Of a stretch of 64,000 nt of DNA, positions 12,671 to 24,945 are shown piece after piece. The stretch comes from Oncomelania hupensis (taxonomy: Eukaryota > Mollusca > Gastropoda > Littorinimorpha > Pomatiopsidae): NCBI GenBank assembly GCA_036898135.1, contig CM072512.1, positions 5,310,446 to 5,374,445 on the forward strand. Reading direction: 5' to 3'. The notes below the pieces were generated by a model that had not been told where the DNA came from, made no database searches, and was given only the letters and a program-made list of their open reading frames with translations. The translations under genes and the position numbers were made by a program. The first letter of the stretch is position 1. Every line of letters starts with the position of its first letter.

Positions 12671-13288
12671 GCTATGCATGCCAGTCAACAAATCAGAAGC
12701 AACTCACTATAAAAGCGCTAAATAAACAACCAACATTGTAATTATTAATCGCGCTGAGAATAATACTGTAGTGTGGATATTAGATGTGTATCATTATTAT
12801 CATTATTGCTATCATTATTACTTGCGAATATCGCTGTAGCCAAGTTCAATTTGCAAAACACATTGAAAACACAAGGCAGGACGTTTAGCTATTTCTAAAA
12901 CAGTCAAGCAGCACAACGCGCATGCCAGGGTAATTACATTTTCAATAACGGAACGCAACAGCACGTAGCTTTTAGGGCTAGAAGCCAAGGCCAGGAGATA
13001 GAAGAACGGGAGTGTGGGGTGGAAATGATTGAAGCGAGTGGGATAATTAACTTAAAGGACCAGAGTATCACTATCAAGGACGTTTGTAATATTTGTGTGA
13101 TAATGCGTTTACTGGGGACAATGCATTGTGGTCACATTAAAAGATGATATAATGGGTAATCGTTGCTCAAACTGACCGCTAAGATTTGAATTTACGGCGT
13201 CTCCTTTTTTGTTTGGTACAGAAACAACGATACACACTGTGGCACTGTCAGTGCTGGCGTGCGGGTTCGAGTTTTCAAACCACAAATC

Positions 13289-13381
13289 AAGCCACTAAGC
13301 CCTACAATAAGGCACTCACCCTTTCAATTTGCACATAGCAAATTGAAAGGGTGAGTGCCTTATTGTAGGGCTTAGTGGCTA
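13289..13381. repeat. Perfect inverted repeat, 43-bp arms, 5-nt loop
   Basis: The left arm 13290-13332 and right arm 13338-13380 are exact reverse complements (left starts AGCCACTAAGCCC, right ends GGGCTTAGTGGCT). The loop is ACATA. No mismatch or bulge is visible. A box B-like GGGTTCGAGTT lies just upstream (about 13263-13273). The transcript would fold into a very stable hairpin. Its origin is unknown: a recent palindrome, a small-RNA precursor, a foldback remnant or a sequencing/assembly artefact. Confidence 0.9.
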
Positions 13382-14068
13382 TTAGCACTGTTCCAACTCG
13401 TGGGTGAGGGCTAAGGCTGGAGAGGGAGGGACGGCGTGCGTGCGTGCGTGCGTGTACTTCTTTGCGGGTGATCGACTTCTCAGTACCTGACAGCTAATCA
13501 CACTGTCGGTCAGTGTTGTTAAAAATCCACTAAGTCACTCAGCTTTCTGGCTTGACTTGTGATCTGATCTTTCTCACTGTGTCTCTGATTGCTACCTCGA
13601 GCATAGAGAACTACTGATTGATGAAGAAAAATGATTTTGATTATTGCTGCTAGTCATACCTGTATTCACAGACTGAGTCGTCTATGCCGTTACAAACAAC
13701 TGGGTATATTCTAACTGTCACGAGCACTGTTCACAGGACTGTTCAAAATTGCGTGAGTGAATTCAAGCGTCAAAATAAGGGATCGAACCGACTAAACACT
13801 GCACCGAGCGATTGGTCATGTTTGACAAATGACGTCTCATACTTCAGAGGCGTCGATTCCATTGGGCGAATTGCGTGTGCATTGTTAGTAAAACTCGTGT
13901 CAACGGCTTTGTCCAAAGGCACCCGGGGAACAACTCTCACGTTATTACTAATTAGTGAATAAATTCTATATAACTTCAGAACTTTACGTCTAAAGAGCAA
14001 GTAAATCCCAGATTTTGTGATCAAAAGCACCTCAAAACTACAATATAAACTGCGCTGCTTATAAAGAA

Positions 14069-14071
14069 TTC

Positions 14072-14121
<50 letters not shown>

Positions 14122-14298
14122 GGATCCTACCACGCGCGTTTTTTCAAACTCAAAACACGGTGGTCTGATGGGATTGCCATTACAGAAGTCGGAATAAAAA
14201 TCAATTTTTAGTTTTGAAATTTTACACTGACTGCATCCTATACCATTATCGAAGGGAGGGAGGAAACCAGAGTACCTGGAGAACACCTTCGCCAATTA
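14069..14298 (-). mobile_element. 5'-truncated SINE, Arg-like family, with (ATT)n tail
   Basis: Read on the minus strand it has the CCAGGTACTCTGGTTTCCTCC core, the GATAATGGTATAGGATGCAGTC segment characteristic of this family, a CGCGCGTGGTAGGATCC terminus and an (ATT)n tail (+ strand AAT repeat, 14069-14121). The tRNA-like head is missing, so it is 5'-truncated or eroded. Confidence 0.75.
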
Positions 14299-14493
14299 GC
14301 AAAAAATGCATCGTCCTTCGGTGACAGAAAAAACCTGCGCTAACGTTTTTCTTTACCTGTAAATAAAAACAGTTACGGTATAGCAAAACGGACGTTGATT
14401 TGAGGCCAAAAACAAAAGAAAAGCGTGCACAAGAAGCTACAGTGGGTTTTATGTACTAGGCGGATACAGGTGAATAATACGTGGATTTTCTAC

Positions 14494-14850
14494 CTCCTTG
14501 TTCACTATATAGGTCAAAGTCATGGTCATGATCAAAGCCGTTTCCATTGGCGACGGTGCCGTTGTGGTGGCGGTGGTGGTTGTTCATATCGCTGATGGGG
14601 GAGGGGATGTAACTGTCTGAGGTGGTGGAGGTGCTGTTGGAGGAGGTGCTGCACGTGTCTGAGGCGTCAGTAGGAAGGTCAAGGGTCACGTCATCTTTTA
14701 CTTCCGGGTCAGAGGTCGCGCCCTCGACCACTTTCAGCAAACCTTCGCCCACTACGGGGTCTGGGTAGGAATCTTCCCCGGGCCAAGCAGTGTGAGTACG
14801 GTGAGTGGACACATCAACCATAGGGGGCGGTGGAAGGTTCGAACCCACTC
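14494..14850 (-). CDS. Coding exon of PDZ scaffold-like gene (acidic Ser-rich)
   Basis: This 357-nt internal exon has a strong acceptor (pyrimidine-rich TTTGGTTTGCCCCTGCTTTCAG immediately upstream, cut at 14851/14850) and the donor CAAGGAG|GTAGAA (14494/14493). Both junctions are phase 1, and the downstream exon at 2979 joins in frame. The product begins VGSNLPPPPMVDV, is acidic in the middle (DPEVKDDVTLDLPTD), then runs into a Ser/Thr tract and a His/Asp-rich segment ending DLYSEQG. It looks intrinsically disordered; no domain is recognised. Without the splice it would terminate 13 codons later, which supports real splicing. Confidence 0.75.
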
Positions 14851-15755
14851 CTGAAAGCAGGGGCAAACCAAAGCTAGCTACTCACATCACTCACCACAGC
14901 AATTCAGCAACCCCAAAGCACAAAATCAATCATCCATTTTAGCACAATATCAAACCAACCAAAAAAAAAAGAAGCACATAAACATCAAAACCACAAGTTA
15001 AAAGCGTCAACACCGAAAACTTAAGCAGTGGATAACAACACAATGAAAATGACTGACAACCCATTTTTTAAAATTATTTTACATTACACATGCTGGTGAA
15101 AAAATTACCTTTGCTAGGTTATCGTAACACCATTAAAATGATGTACCTTCTATTTAAACATTTTCTACTAATATTACTTCTAAAGTTTCTTCTACCTAAT
15201 AACACATTCACAATGACAAATATTAGCAATTAAATGCATTGACATCTTCATAGGATTACTGTTGACACACAGACATGTTAATGTTAAAAGGGCCTAGGGT
15301 CGAAAAGCCTATAGGGAATGTATTTTGACAAACACAGGATTCCACAATGACTGATTGTAAAATGAGTTATGACGAACGGTTAATAAAATCAAATGGTGTA
15401 GTGTTAGTGGTGGGTTGGAATTGGTGGTCACGGTGCAACCAACGAGTCCATAACCCAACACAGCCAAGCAATCAATGTTAGTCAGTCTTGTCTTCTGTTT
15501 TCTATGAATTATTTCCACTGTGTTTCGTTATTAGCAACCTGCGTGAATTACTAAGTAAAAAGACAATGTGAAATCCTCAAGTAGCCACAATTTCGCTAGG
15601 GCAGCAGTCACAGCACACCACTACCAAATGTTTCTAACATCAGACTCGACTCCAGATAAACCCGTTCTACTGCAAAAGACACCTAGATCTATTCGGACTC
15701 TACCACTAAAATCACACTATCACTGGACCGCTACGTGTCTACGCAATGCACCGAC
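14851..15755 (-). other. Intron of the PDZ scaffold-like gene
   Basis: This is a short intron between the long exon and the acidic Ser-rich exon. It contains a poly-A stretch (about 14962-14971) but no recognised repeat or gene. The upstream donor (CATG|GTCGGT, 15756/15755) is weak but leaves the correct phase 1. Confidence 0.5.
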
Positions 15756-17898
15756 CATGAGATGAGATTGGATTCCTCCCGGGCGGCGGCAGCAGCGGAT
15801 CACGAACCGACTCATTTGATAATGGTCTCCATGGAGGCTGAGGATCGTCTTCAATGGATTGCTGAGAGACTGCCTCGCGTGAGGATAGCGGAGAATTTGC
15901 CTCAAGTGAGGCTGGCAGAAGGACGCTATCACTGGAAGCCTGAATCACTTGAGGACTACTGCTCTCATTAGATGCCTGCCTCCAAGGCGGTTGAGGAGAA
16001 GGCGGTTTTTCCGAAAGGACCATCTCGGACTGCGAGGGTTGAATCTGGCCAAAGTTGCTGATTGAAAAGTACATTTGACGCGGAGGTTTGGGTGGAGGAA
16101 GATCCTGCTGCTTCGAAGCAGGCTGAGAGGGTGATTCTACAGGAACAGGTTGTGTCGTTATGTATTCACCAGGAACAAGTTGTGTAGTTATATGTTCCAC
16201 AGGAAAAGGTTGTGTGGTTATGTGTTCAACAGGTATTTCTTTCCTCGGAGAAACTGAAGACAAAGCTGACTGAGGGTTAGGTCTATTGTCACCATGCTCG
16301 TTGTGCTTAGACAGTGGAAGAGAGGACGGTATTTGTGTAGAGAACAGAAGAGCCTTTGACGTGCTGTTCTGTGAGGGCCTGTCCTTGTTTGGCTGGTACC
16401 AAGGAACAAAAGGCTGCGAAGACGTTAGATTTAACGTATTTAGGTTACCCATACTTGAAAACTGCTTTCTCAAAGGCAGAAACGATACTGATTTAGGGAC
16501 AAAGCGGGAAGGGGTTTGTGTAGGACGACTTTCGTCAGACAAATTGAGCCGCTGAGTAATGGAGTCATTTTTATTCTGAAACGGTACTCCATCAGGCAAA
16601 TGTCGTTTCCATTCCGATAGAGAAAATGTCTGCAGTGATAAAGGTGGCTGAGTAGAGGGCTGAGTAGATTGGGGTGATTGTGATTGGGAATGCCACACAG
16701 GGTTTTCTGCCTGTGCTACTACCAAAGCAGTATTGTTCTCCGTAGAAGCATGAGACTTCGGCAGCTGGGATTGACGAGGCTGGGAAAGTGGATCTTTCGA
16801 GGAGGACTGAGAGGTTGACAGCAGAGTGGGAGGCACAGGCAGAGGCTGGGGAGTGGCGCCAAGCCAAGGGGCAGCCTGGAATTCCTGAGATCGTGGTCTT
16901 TGGGCGGTACTGGAATGGGCGGCAGCGTTCTGAGATTGTGAAAACATATGAAAGCCACCTTCCGCCGGGAATTCTTCAGATCTGGGTCTCTGAGGTTTAA
17001 CAGCAGCTGGTTTCCACGCAGTCGCCAGGGAGTAAGGATAAACCTCTATTAACGTAGAAGCTGAAGAAGACGACGAAGACGATGACAGGCTATCAGGTGA
17101 CATAATAGAGGACTGTGGCGATAGTGGGCCGTCATAAAGCGTCTTTTCGTGGCTAACATGCTCTTGTTCACCTTTGTTGTTGGCATCCACCTCTACGCCA
17201 GGCTGTGAACCCTTGTTCTGTGAAGAACAATCACTACAGGGGTTTGGGTAAAACTGCAAAGTCTCCACTTCCGCCACGAGATCAGGGTAAGTTACATGTT
17301 GTTGTGAAGCAGATTCATTGTCAGCATCAAGGTTACGCTTCTGTACTCCCTCCCTCCACTGCTGACGATCATCAGAACTAAACCAATCGAAAGTGAAATA
17401 TCGAGGAGGCGAGGCAATCCTCAACAAGCCTCCATCATGCTGTTCCTGTTCTTGATGCTGCAACATCCGTTGCTGTGGTTGAAATGCCACATAGTCGTGC
17501 TGAGATTGCATTTTGGACTGGAAGCCCGTTTGAGGGTGCTGCTGAGATTGTGGTGCTTTGGACTTTTTCAACGGTTGTGAACCAGCCTGTGGATACCCCT
17601 GAAATGTTGGGTGTTGTGGGTTATGGTGGCTGTACCCTTCATGTTGGGGTACTAAAGAGTTTTGCTGGCGAGCTGAATCAAGATCTTCTCGGGCATTCCT
17701 CTCAAGGCAAGAAAAATTGAGGGGGTCTGGATAAGAAGATTGGACACGACAGTAAATTGGGGGCTGATATCTGGCTGAAAGAAGTGGTGGATAGGGTTGA
17801 GAAGCCAAGGAGGTATTGTGAGATACTGGCTTACCTGTACTTGTGTCTCCACCTGAAATATTAGCAATAGCTTTCTTCAAAGTCTGACACCATGTTTG
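15756..17898 (-). CDS. Long disordered exon of PDZ scaffold-like gene
   Basis: This open frame of more than 710 codons has no internal stop, and its composition (Ser, Gln, Pro, Asn) differs sharply from the flanking introns. The in-frame stop upstream is at about 17909, so the acceptor is probably CATCAG at 17899 or another AG nearby. The first ATG is not convincing as a start, so I treat this as an internal exon. Features in order: Gln-rich first third, a Ser tract (SLSSSSSSSS), many S-P and P-Q dipeptides, three tandem copies of a VE(H/Y)ITTQ-type block, an SH3-ligand-like PPPKPPRQ, and two PQPPWR blocks near the end. Such a giant disordered exon after a PDZ domain is seen in synaptopodin-2-type actin-bundling proteins; Zasp/Enigma proteins are the alternative. 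The PDZ exon ends in phase 2 and does not join this acceptor directly, so at least one small exon between them is missing from my model. Confidence 0.7.
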
Positions 17899-17965
17899 CT
17901 GATGACATCACTCAGCTACATCTCCACGCCCATGCCTCACTTCACAGCACTCCAACAAAGAAACC

Positions 17966-18356
17966 AAGGGAGAAATCTACAGTGGAACGCGGTGCCACCA
18001 CAGAACACAAGGAGAAATCTACAGTGGAACTTGGTGCCACCACAGAACACAAGGAGAAATCTACAGTGGAACTTGGTGCCACCACAGAACACAAGGAGAA
18101 ATCTACAGTGGAACTTGGTGCCACCACAGAACACAAGGAGATATCTACAGTGGAACTCGGTGCCACCACAGAACACAAGGAGAAATCTACAGTGGAACTT
18201 GGTGCCACCACAGAACACAAGGAGAAATCTACAGTGGAACTCGGTGCCACCACAGAACACAAGGAGAAATCTACAGTGGAACTCGGTGCCACCACAGAAC
18301 ACAAGGAGAAATCTACAGTGGAACTCGGTGCCACCACAGAACACAAGGAGAAATAA
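17966..18356. repeat. 42-bp minisatellite (about 9 units)
   Basis: About nine units of 42 bp (GAGAAATCTACAGTGGAAC… with CCACCACAGAACACAAG). Because 42 is 3 x 14, every frame without a stop stays open. The plus strand reads a 14-residue repeat (EKSTVELGATTEHK) and the minus strand reads two further repeats. Unit variants are few (CTT/CTC/CGC and AAA/ATA). It lies about 70 bp upstream of the long minus-strand exon, on the intron side of its acceptor. Confidence 0.95.
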
Positions 18357-20363
18357 AATACACCTATTGCCAAATCAAAATGAACACTGCAAAAGCGCAA
18401 GGAGATAACAACAGACGATGGTCTGGGAGGATAAAACTACAACAAAAGAAATAATAGACCACAAAACTAAGGAAACGAAAAACAAGTGTGCATAAGGACA
18501 GAGCACAACTTCGACTCTGTGGCTCCTAGGGCCACTCATTTCAGTGAAGACAATTTGGATGGAAAGTAACGAGCAAATTTGTTGAAAATTCAGAAAAATC
18601 GACAGTCTTAATCACAAACCAAAGCAGATAAAGACGTCTTGCAATCCGGATTTCTATGCCATGTGAAAAACGTGACAAAACAGTGCAGACAGCACGAACA
18701 GAATATCAAAATAACATCATTGCTGGTTTCTGCATCTCACCACGTTACCTGTTAATCTACGCTAAAAACATAAGCAACTGGCGTAGAACTGTAGTGATGG
18801 AGTTAGTAGTAAACATAACTAACACTACAAGGTTAAGTATATGTGAACATTCATTTACATATATCTTCAGCATGTAATGGCTGATATGAAGAATGAATCT
18901 GGTAATGTTGGCAACACAGAATGTTGGCTGAACATTATTTTGATATTGCTAAATGAAATATTTCACTGTCAGCGTGTGTGAACCACAACTATTGGTTCAC
19001 ATTCATAATTTATGACAGGTTAAGAACATATGAAACGCAGAATGAACTAGAAATGTGGTCAACCGGTCAGCCAGTTCTTTATGAGTTAAATCAAATTGCA
19101 TGCTTTCACCATTGGGCGAAATACGGTCTTTGTTAACGAAGAAAACATGATGCATTATCCTATGCTACCGCTAGTTTGGTAGAAGCATACTATGTCAGTA
19201 GCAATGCATTATCTGACAAAGACTGAACAAGTTTACATCTACAAACAAGAACGTGTAAAAAATATGTACCAGCAAGTTAGTAAAATAAATATGAAGAGAA
19301 AAAGGTTTAGATACTCGAAACCTAATAAGAAGCGGATACAAAGATACTCCTAGCGCACTGCGTTAGAAATAGCAATGTGCAAATATTAAATATTAAATTA
19401 GTCAAGTACTATTGTAACAAATTGTGTTAGAAGCAGTACTAAATAACATCCTGTCAACATTGCATTAACCACGACCTGTAACAGCACCTTCACCAAACGA
19501 ACAAGGACAAATAATACCGCCGTGTTATGGACAGTAACGTGTTAATACCATAATAAAGTGCTAATATTGCAACTTGTTAAAAACGTACGAGCTACATTTG
19601 CTTTTCTAATAGTTAGCGAATGCACGTGCTAATATAGTATCGCTTTAAAGATGTGACAATGCGATCTTGTCTAAATGGTAGCGAACGATACCAGTGCGCC
19701 TTGTTAAAGATAGCGTCTTGTTAGGGTAAGCAATGTGCTAGCACAGCGGCCACAGTAGCATAAAACCAGCCCTCGTTACCTGGGTCTACTCTGTACCGAG
19801 AGGGAGGTGAAAAGGCAGCTCTTGGTACACCCCCATTGGACACGTGTGCTGAGGGGTCGTGGTTTGAACCTCTGGACAAAACAATACAACACCAATCATC
19901 AAGAGAACATCCCACGTACAGTAAGTTTATAAGGCAGCTTGGTGTTGTACGTACACTTTTGGACAAAACATAACACTAATCATCAAAACATTTCATGTAC
20001 AGCATATCAATATAAATACAACAACTGTATTATCCCACAGAGAAAAAGAAATCGCATTGTCGTGGGGAACACAAATTGCAATACACATGGCATAAAAATA
20101 GATACAGACGTTATTATTGCATAAATGAACTCAATGTTACATCAATATCAGTCATCCAAAATTATAGTAAGCTTACAACGCAACAGTTTTATGTTGTACG
20201 TACACTTCTGGACAAAACAATACATCAACTGTCGATTCAACATTTATAACATCGACCATCGATGCAACATTGACCATCGATACAACATTTAGCCAACATC
20301 AATGAACAACATAATAACTGTGGCGGTGTTGTAAATGTCTGGAACAAACAATAATATACCACC

Positions 20364-22050
20364 AAATTACCAAGCATTATCAATGTAAGAACTCACTATA
20401 GTAATACAATTAATTACCAAGCATTATCAATGTAAGAACTCACTATAGTAATACAATTAATTACCAAGCATTATCAATGTAAGAACTCACTATAGTAATA
20501 CAATTAATTACCAAGCATTATCAACGTAACAACTCACTATAGTAATACAATTAATTACATGTACCAAGCATTATCAATGTAACAACTCACTATAGTAATA
20601 CAATTAATTACATGTACCAAGCATTATCAACGTAACAACTCATTATAGTAATACAATTAATTACACGTACCAAGCATTATCAATGTAACAACTCACTATA
20701 GTAATACAATTAATTACCAAGCATTATCAACGTAACAACTCACTATAGTAATACAATTAATTGCCAAGCATTATCAATGTAACAACTCACTATAGTAATA
20801 CAATTAATTACCAAGCATTATCAATGTAACAACTCACTATAGTAATACAATTAATTACCAAGCATTATCAACGTAACAACTCACTATAGTAATACAATTA
20901 ATTACCAAGCATTATCAACGTAACAACTCACTATAGTAATACAATTAATTACCAAGCATTATCAATGTAACAACTCACTATAGTAATACAATTAATTACC
21001 AAGCATTATCAATGTAACAACTCACTATAGTAATACAATTAATTACCAAGCATTATCAATGTAACAACTCACTATAGTAATACAATTAATTACCAAGCAT
21101 TATCAATGTAACAACTCACTATAGTAATACAATTAATTACCAAGCATTATCAATGTAACAACTCACTATAGTAATACAATTAATTACCAAGCATTATCAA
21201 TGTAACAACTCACTATAGTAATACAATTAATTACCAAGCATTATCAATGTAACAACTCACTATAGTAATACAATTAATTACCAAGCATTATCAATGTAAC
21301 AACTCACTATAGTAATACAATTAATTACCAAGCATTATCAATGTAACAACTCACTATAGTAATACAATTAATTACATGTACCAAGCATTATCAATGTAAC
21401 AACTCACTATAGTAATACAATTAATTACCAAGCATTATCAATGTAACAACTCACTATAGTAATACAATTAATTACATGTACCAAGCATTATCAATGTAAC
21501 AACTCACTATAGTAATACAATTAATTACATGTACCAAGCATTATCAATGTAACAACTCACTATAGTAATACAATTAATTACCAAGCATTATCAATGTAAC
21601 AACTCACTATAGTAATACAATTAATTACATGTACCAAGCATTATCAATGTAACAACTCACTATAGTAATACAATTAATTACCAAGCATTATCAAAGTAAC
21701 AACTCACTATAGTAATACAATTAATTACCAAGCATTATCAATGTAACAACTCATTATAGTAATACAATTAATTACCAAGCATTATCAATGTAACAACTCA
21801 CTATAGTAATACAATTAATTACCAAGCATTATCAATGTAACAACTCACTATAGTAATACAATTAATTACCAAGCATTATCAATGTAACAACTCACTATAG
21901 TAATACAATTAATTACCAAGCATTATCAATGTAACAACTTATTACTATAGTAATACAATTAATTACCAAGTATTATCAATGTAACAACTCACTATAGTAA
22001 TACAATTAATTACCAAGCATTATCAACGTAACAACTTATAGTAATACATC
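20364..22050. repeat. 47-bp satellite array (about 35 units)
   Basis: The tandem units start CCAAGCATTATCAATGTAAC and end CAATTAATTA, period 47 bp (unit starts 20370, 20417, 20464). Several units are 53 bp because CATGTA (once CACGTA) is inserted after the terminal ATTA. Other variants are TCAATG/TCAACG and early GTAAGAAC units. Central units are almost identical and the edges are degenerate, as expected from unequal exchange. Stops are frequent and there is no coding potential. Confidence 0.97.
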
Positions 22051-23605
22051 AATTCATTAACAAAAAAACACATAATTTAACGTTGTGTTTCAACATTTTG
22101 ATGAACAAACAGCATAAGACCAACTACAAACACATCAATCACCAACTTTCAATACAATCGATATTTTAATGTATTTCAACCCCTGAACAAGCATTACACA
22201 TCTCAATTATCGTTATTTTTTTTTTAAATATATCAGTTCATCAACCAGGGAGATACAAGGTTGTGTGTATAACACAGGTATCAGTCGTTGCAGCAAAAGA
22301 AAGGGGACTTAGAGGTATTCAACAACACAATACTACAGTTTAGTTCTGTGTTTGTGGCCGCCCTCTAGACAAACAACGTAACAATACTCATCAAATACAA
22401 CATCAATCATCGACACAAAATTCAGTCATTATGTATCTTTAATCATCGACTGTCGATTCAACATCGTTCATCAATGAAAATGTACAGGCCTAATATCACT
22501 TACACGTATAACAGACATGACATGACATGAAAGATTGATTTGAAAGCCAATTTCCGATCAATAACACAACATACGCTGTTGTGCAGTGAGACTTAACCAG
22601 ACAATCAGTACAACATCGTCAGGCCGTAAGTACAACATCAATCATCAGAACAATAAAACAATCTGGTTCTGATTTGTAACCTCCAGATACAAACTGTCAA
22701 CAATTTACAAACATTTGAGCAAATCACAAATCGTACAACAATACTGATATTTATAGTGAAACATAAAACTGGTACGATATCTGAATGGATACAAATATAA
22801 TGTGAGTGCAAAAGAATAGTAAATCATGATTCCAAAATCATCCGGAAGGTATGTTAAATCCAGCTGTTACGACATTGTGAACAATGTGCATCAATACAAA
22901 GATACCTTGTGACCGCGAAGAAGAGCGAAGAAAACATAAATGATATGATAATGTACAGACTATTCAACACCAGTACCAGGTCACAGGGTCTTTCGTTTCC
23001 ACCGACTGTGAAGTGATGTAGGGGACTAACGTCTATGTGATGGTACTGTTTCAGTATTATCTGCAACACCTTGACTGCCACCTTGATGCAACATCCATAG
23101 ATACGGAACTTCAAGACATGCTGAGTGTATGGGACGCCTGGAACTCCCGCCGGGCTGTTACCACTGTATTCATGTTTATGGACGTCCGTTTATGTAGTAG
23201 ACATTCTGAGGCTCTGCCACGTTTCGTCGCCTTTGGGGTTCCTTAGTAACAGTTCCAAATTCATCCGCAGTACCAAGAATATTCTGTATACAGCTCGCAG
23301 ACATTGTTTCTAGGACTAGGCATTTTCTCAAATCTCCAAACGTGCGCTCTGCAACACTAGTCTGTGCCAGGATGGACAAACTTCCCATCAGCTCAGGTCA
23401 TGTGCGTTTCTTTGTTTTTCTAAAGGTTCGTTCTGCCGTAGTACAAAGTTTGTTAAGCTCGCGTGGAAGCAGAAGATGGGCTATTGTTTACGCAGCAAGA
23501 TCAGTAGATAATACTCCAAAATTTCCTCTTCATTTCGCGTAAAGGAACCTTGCTATTTTGACAAACGTTTCCGAGTTTCCAAAGGTTGCTGGCTACTGGC
23601 ACGGG

Positions 23606-24003
23606 TGTCGTGGTGGCGCAGTGGATTAGTCGCCGGTTTCCTATGCCGAAGGTCGGAGTTGCATTCTCTGGTGAACGTACGTGACTTAGGTACGAGACTA
23701 TCGAGGTCACCGAGGGTTTTCTCAGGGTACTCCGGCTTTATTCCTTCCTTCAATAATGGTACTGGACGCGGTCAAAATACATTTTTCAAAAAATAAAATT
23801 TGATTTCCTTCAGTCTCCTAATAGCGATCTGCCTGCCTTTACACCACATGTTTGAGTGATAGATGTGTGGGAAGCTACATAGGTGAGCGTGTGTACTGGT
23901 ACAGATCGCCGCGCCTTCAGCCTGACTGGTGATTTGGGGAAAAGCGCGTATTTAGTATCCATTATTATTATTATAATTATCATTATAATAATTATTGTTA
24001 TTA
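23606..24003 (+). mobile_element. Full-length tRNA-derived SINE, Arg-like family
   Basis: The tRNA-like head (GTGGCGCAGTGGATTAGTCG box A) is followed by a degraded box B, then a conserved core (GAGGGTTTTCTCAGGGTACTC), a TTCAATAATGGTACTGGACG segment, and a 3' terminus GCGCGTATTTAGTATCC with an imperfect ATT-type tail (about 23961-24003). It is collinear with the minus-strand copy at 43797-44203. Confidence 0.85.
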
Positions 24004-24945
24004 CTCCGGATGGGGAAGGAAGACTAAACTACTCTGGATGAAGATACTCCGACATTCACTGTGCCTACCTGTTCTGACAGCTGTTCCCAATACTTCATGA
24101 TATGTGGCGTATTCTGTGTCATACGCCTCACTTTACGTCACTGTCTTTTCCAATAACCTTTACCATTCTACCTTTTTTTGCCTTAAACATTACGTCAAGG
24201 TATGGGATGGATTATAGAAAGCTTGGCAAGGAAGAAACACCTGGATGATGGGTTCATAATGCCTCGCGATGTCCACATTTCCCCTACACATGCCTTTGCT
24301 CTATTTCCCATCATCGCCTATCTTTAGTTATGATATCACCTAGTCCACACTGCCAAAGACATCGAGTTTTAATCGTCTGTAACAAAGTTGATTTGCTGCT
24401 GATACTAAAAAGATCAGTAGATAATACACCAACATTCCCTCCTAACAATTCTGAAAGACTCTAATATCCCGACGTGAAGCAGTGTGTACCTATTTAATGT
24501 GTGTGTGTATGTGCGTGTGTGCGTGCGTGTATGTGTTTGTGTGTTTTGTCTCCTTTATCTTAAGTGTCTCATCCCACCTTACGGTCCCCTAACCTCCATC
24601 GACGCTCTATTTCTTTCAAGCCCAATAATTGGCAGCGTTGATGACATGATAATAAACAGAATTATATTGTGACAGTGGCACTATCACCACAGATACTGCA
24701 CTGACTGCCGCCCGCCTGGCCCCATTGTTCCATGGCAAGTAGAAAACACATCCAAATCCTATCATAACAAACCGCTACTTCAGCAACAAACAGCCTAAAA
24801 CTGGACCCACAGTTAAGGCAGACGAACTGAACCTTCTGCCCTATGGGTCAGTGGCAAAGTGATGCTGTTGCTGCTAACCGGTATTTCAGTTCATAAAACG
24901 GCCACGGTGGTATGGTCCAACAAACACAGTGAAAGCTCTTGTCTA

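Larger units (their letters stand above)
2980..14493 (-). other. Intron of the PDZ scaffold-like gene
   Basis: This lies between two phase-1-compatible exons. The 2980-4980 part is AT-rich with no recognised element. The 5220-7560 part holds a CT-rich microsatellite (about 5616-5660) and a poly-A run (about 5863-5889) but no gene. The 8151-9250, 10204-11310, 12680-13289 and 13383-14068 parts show nothing I can name. Embedded repeats are listed separately. The boundaries follow from the exon calls, and an unrecognised small exon inside cannot be excluded. Confidence 0.55.

Noticed and set aside
17892..18356. Plus-strand frame starting MFADDIT, which looks like an RT motif C
   Set aside because: Only four residues match; no other RT motif is nearby and the rest is the 42-bp minisatellite.
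18970..19020. Short inverted repeat GTGAACC…GGTTCAC
   Set aside because: A 7-bp stem is expected by chance in a window this size.
20364..22050. Satellite units contain ACTCACTATAG and TAATAC, resembling parts of a phage T7 promoter
   Set aside because: The two parts are in the wrong order and spacing in an AT-rich unit; a coincidence.
20364..22050. CRISPR-like regular repetition
   Set aside because: Units are contiguous with no unique spacers, in a eukaryotic intron-like context.
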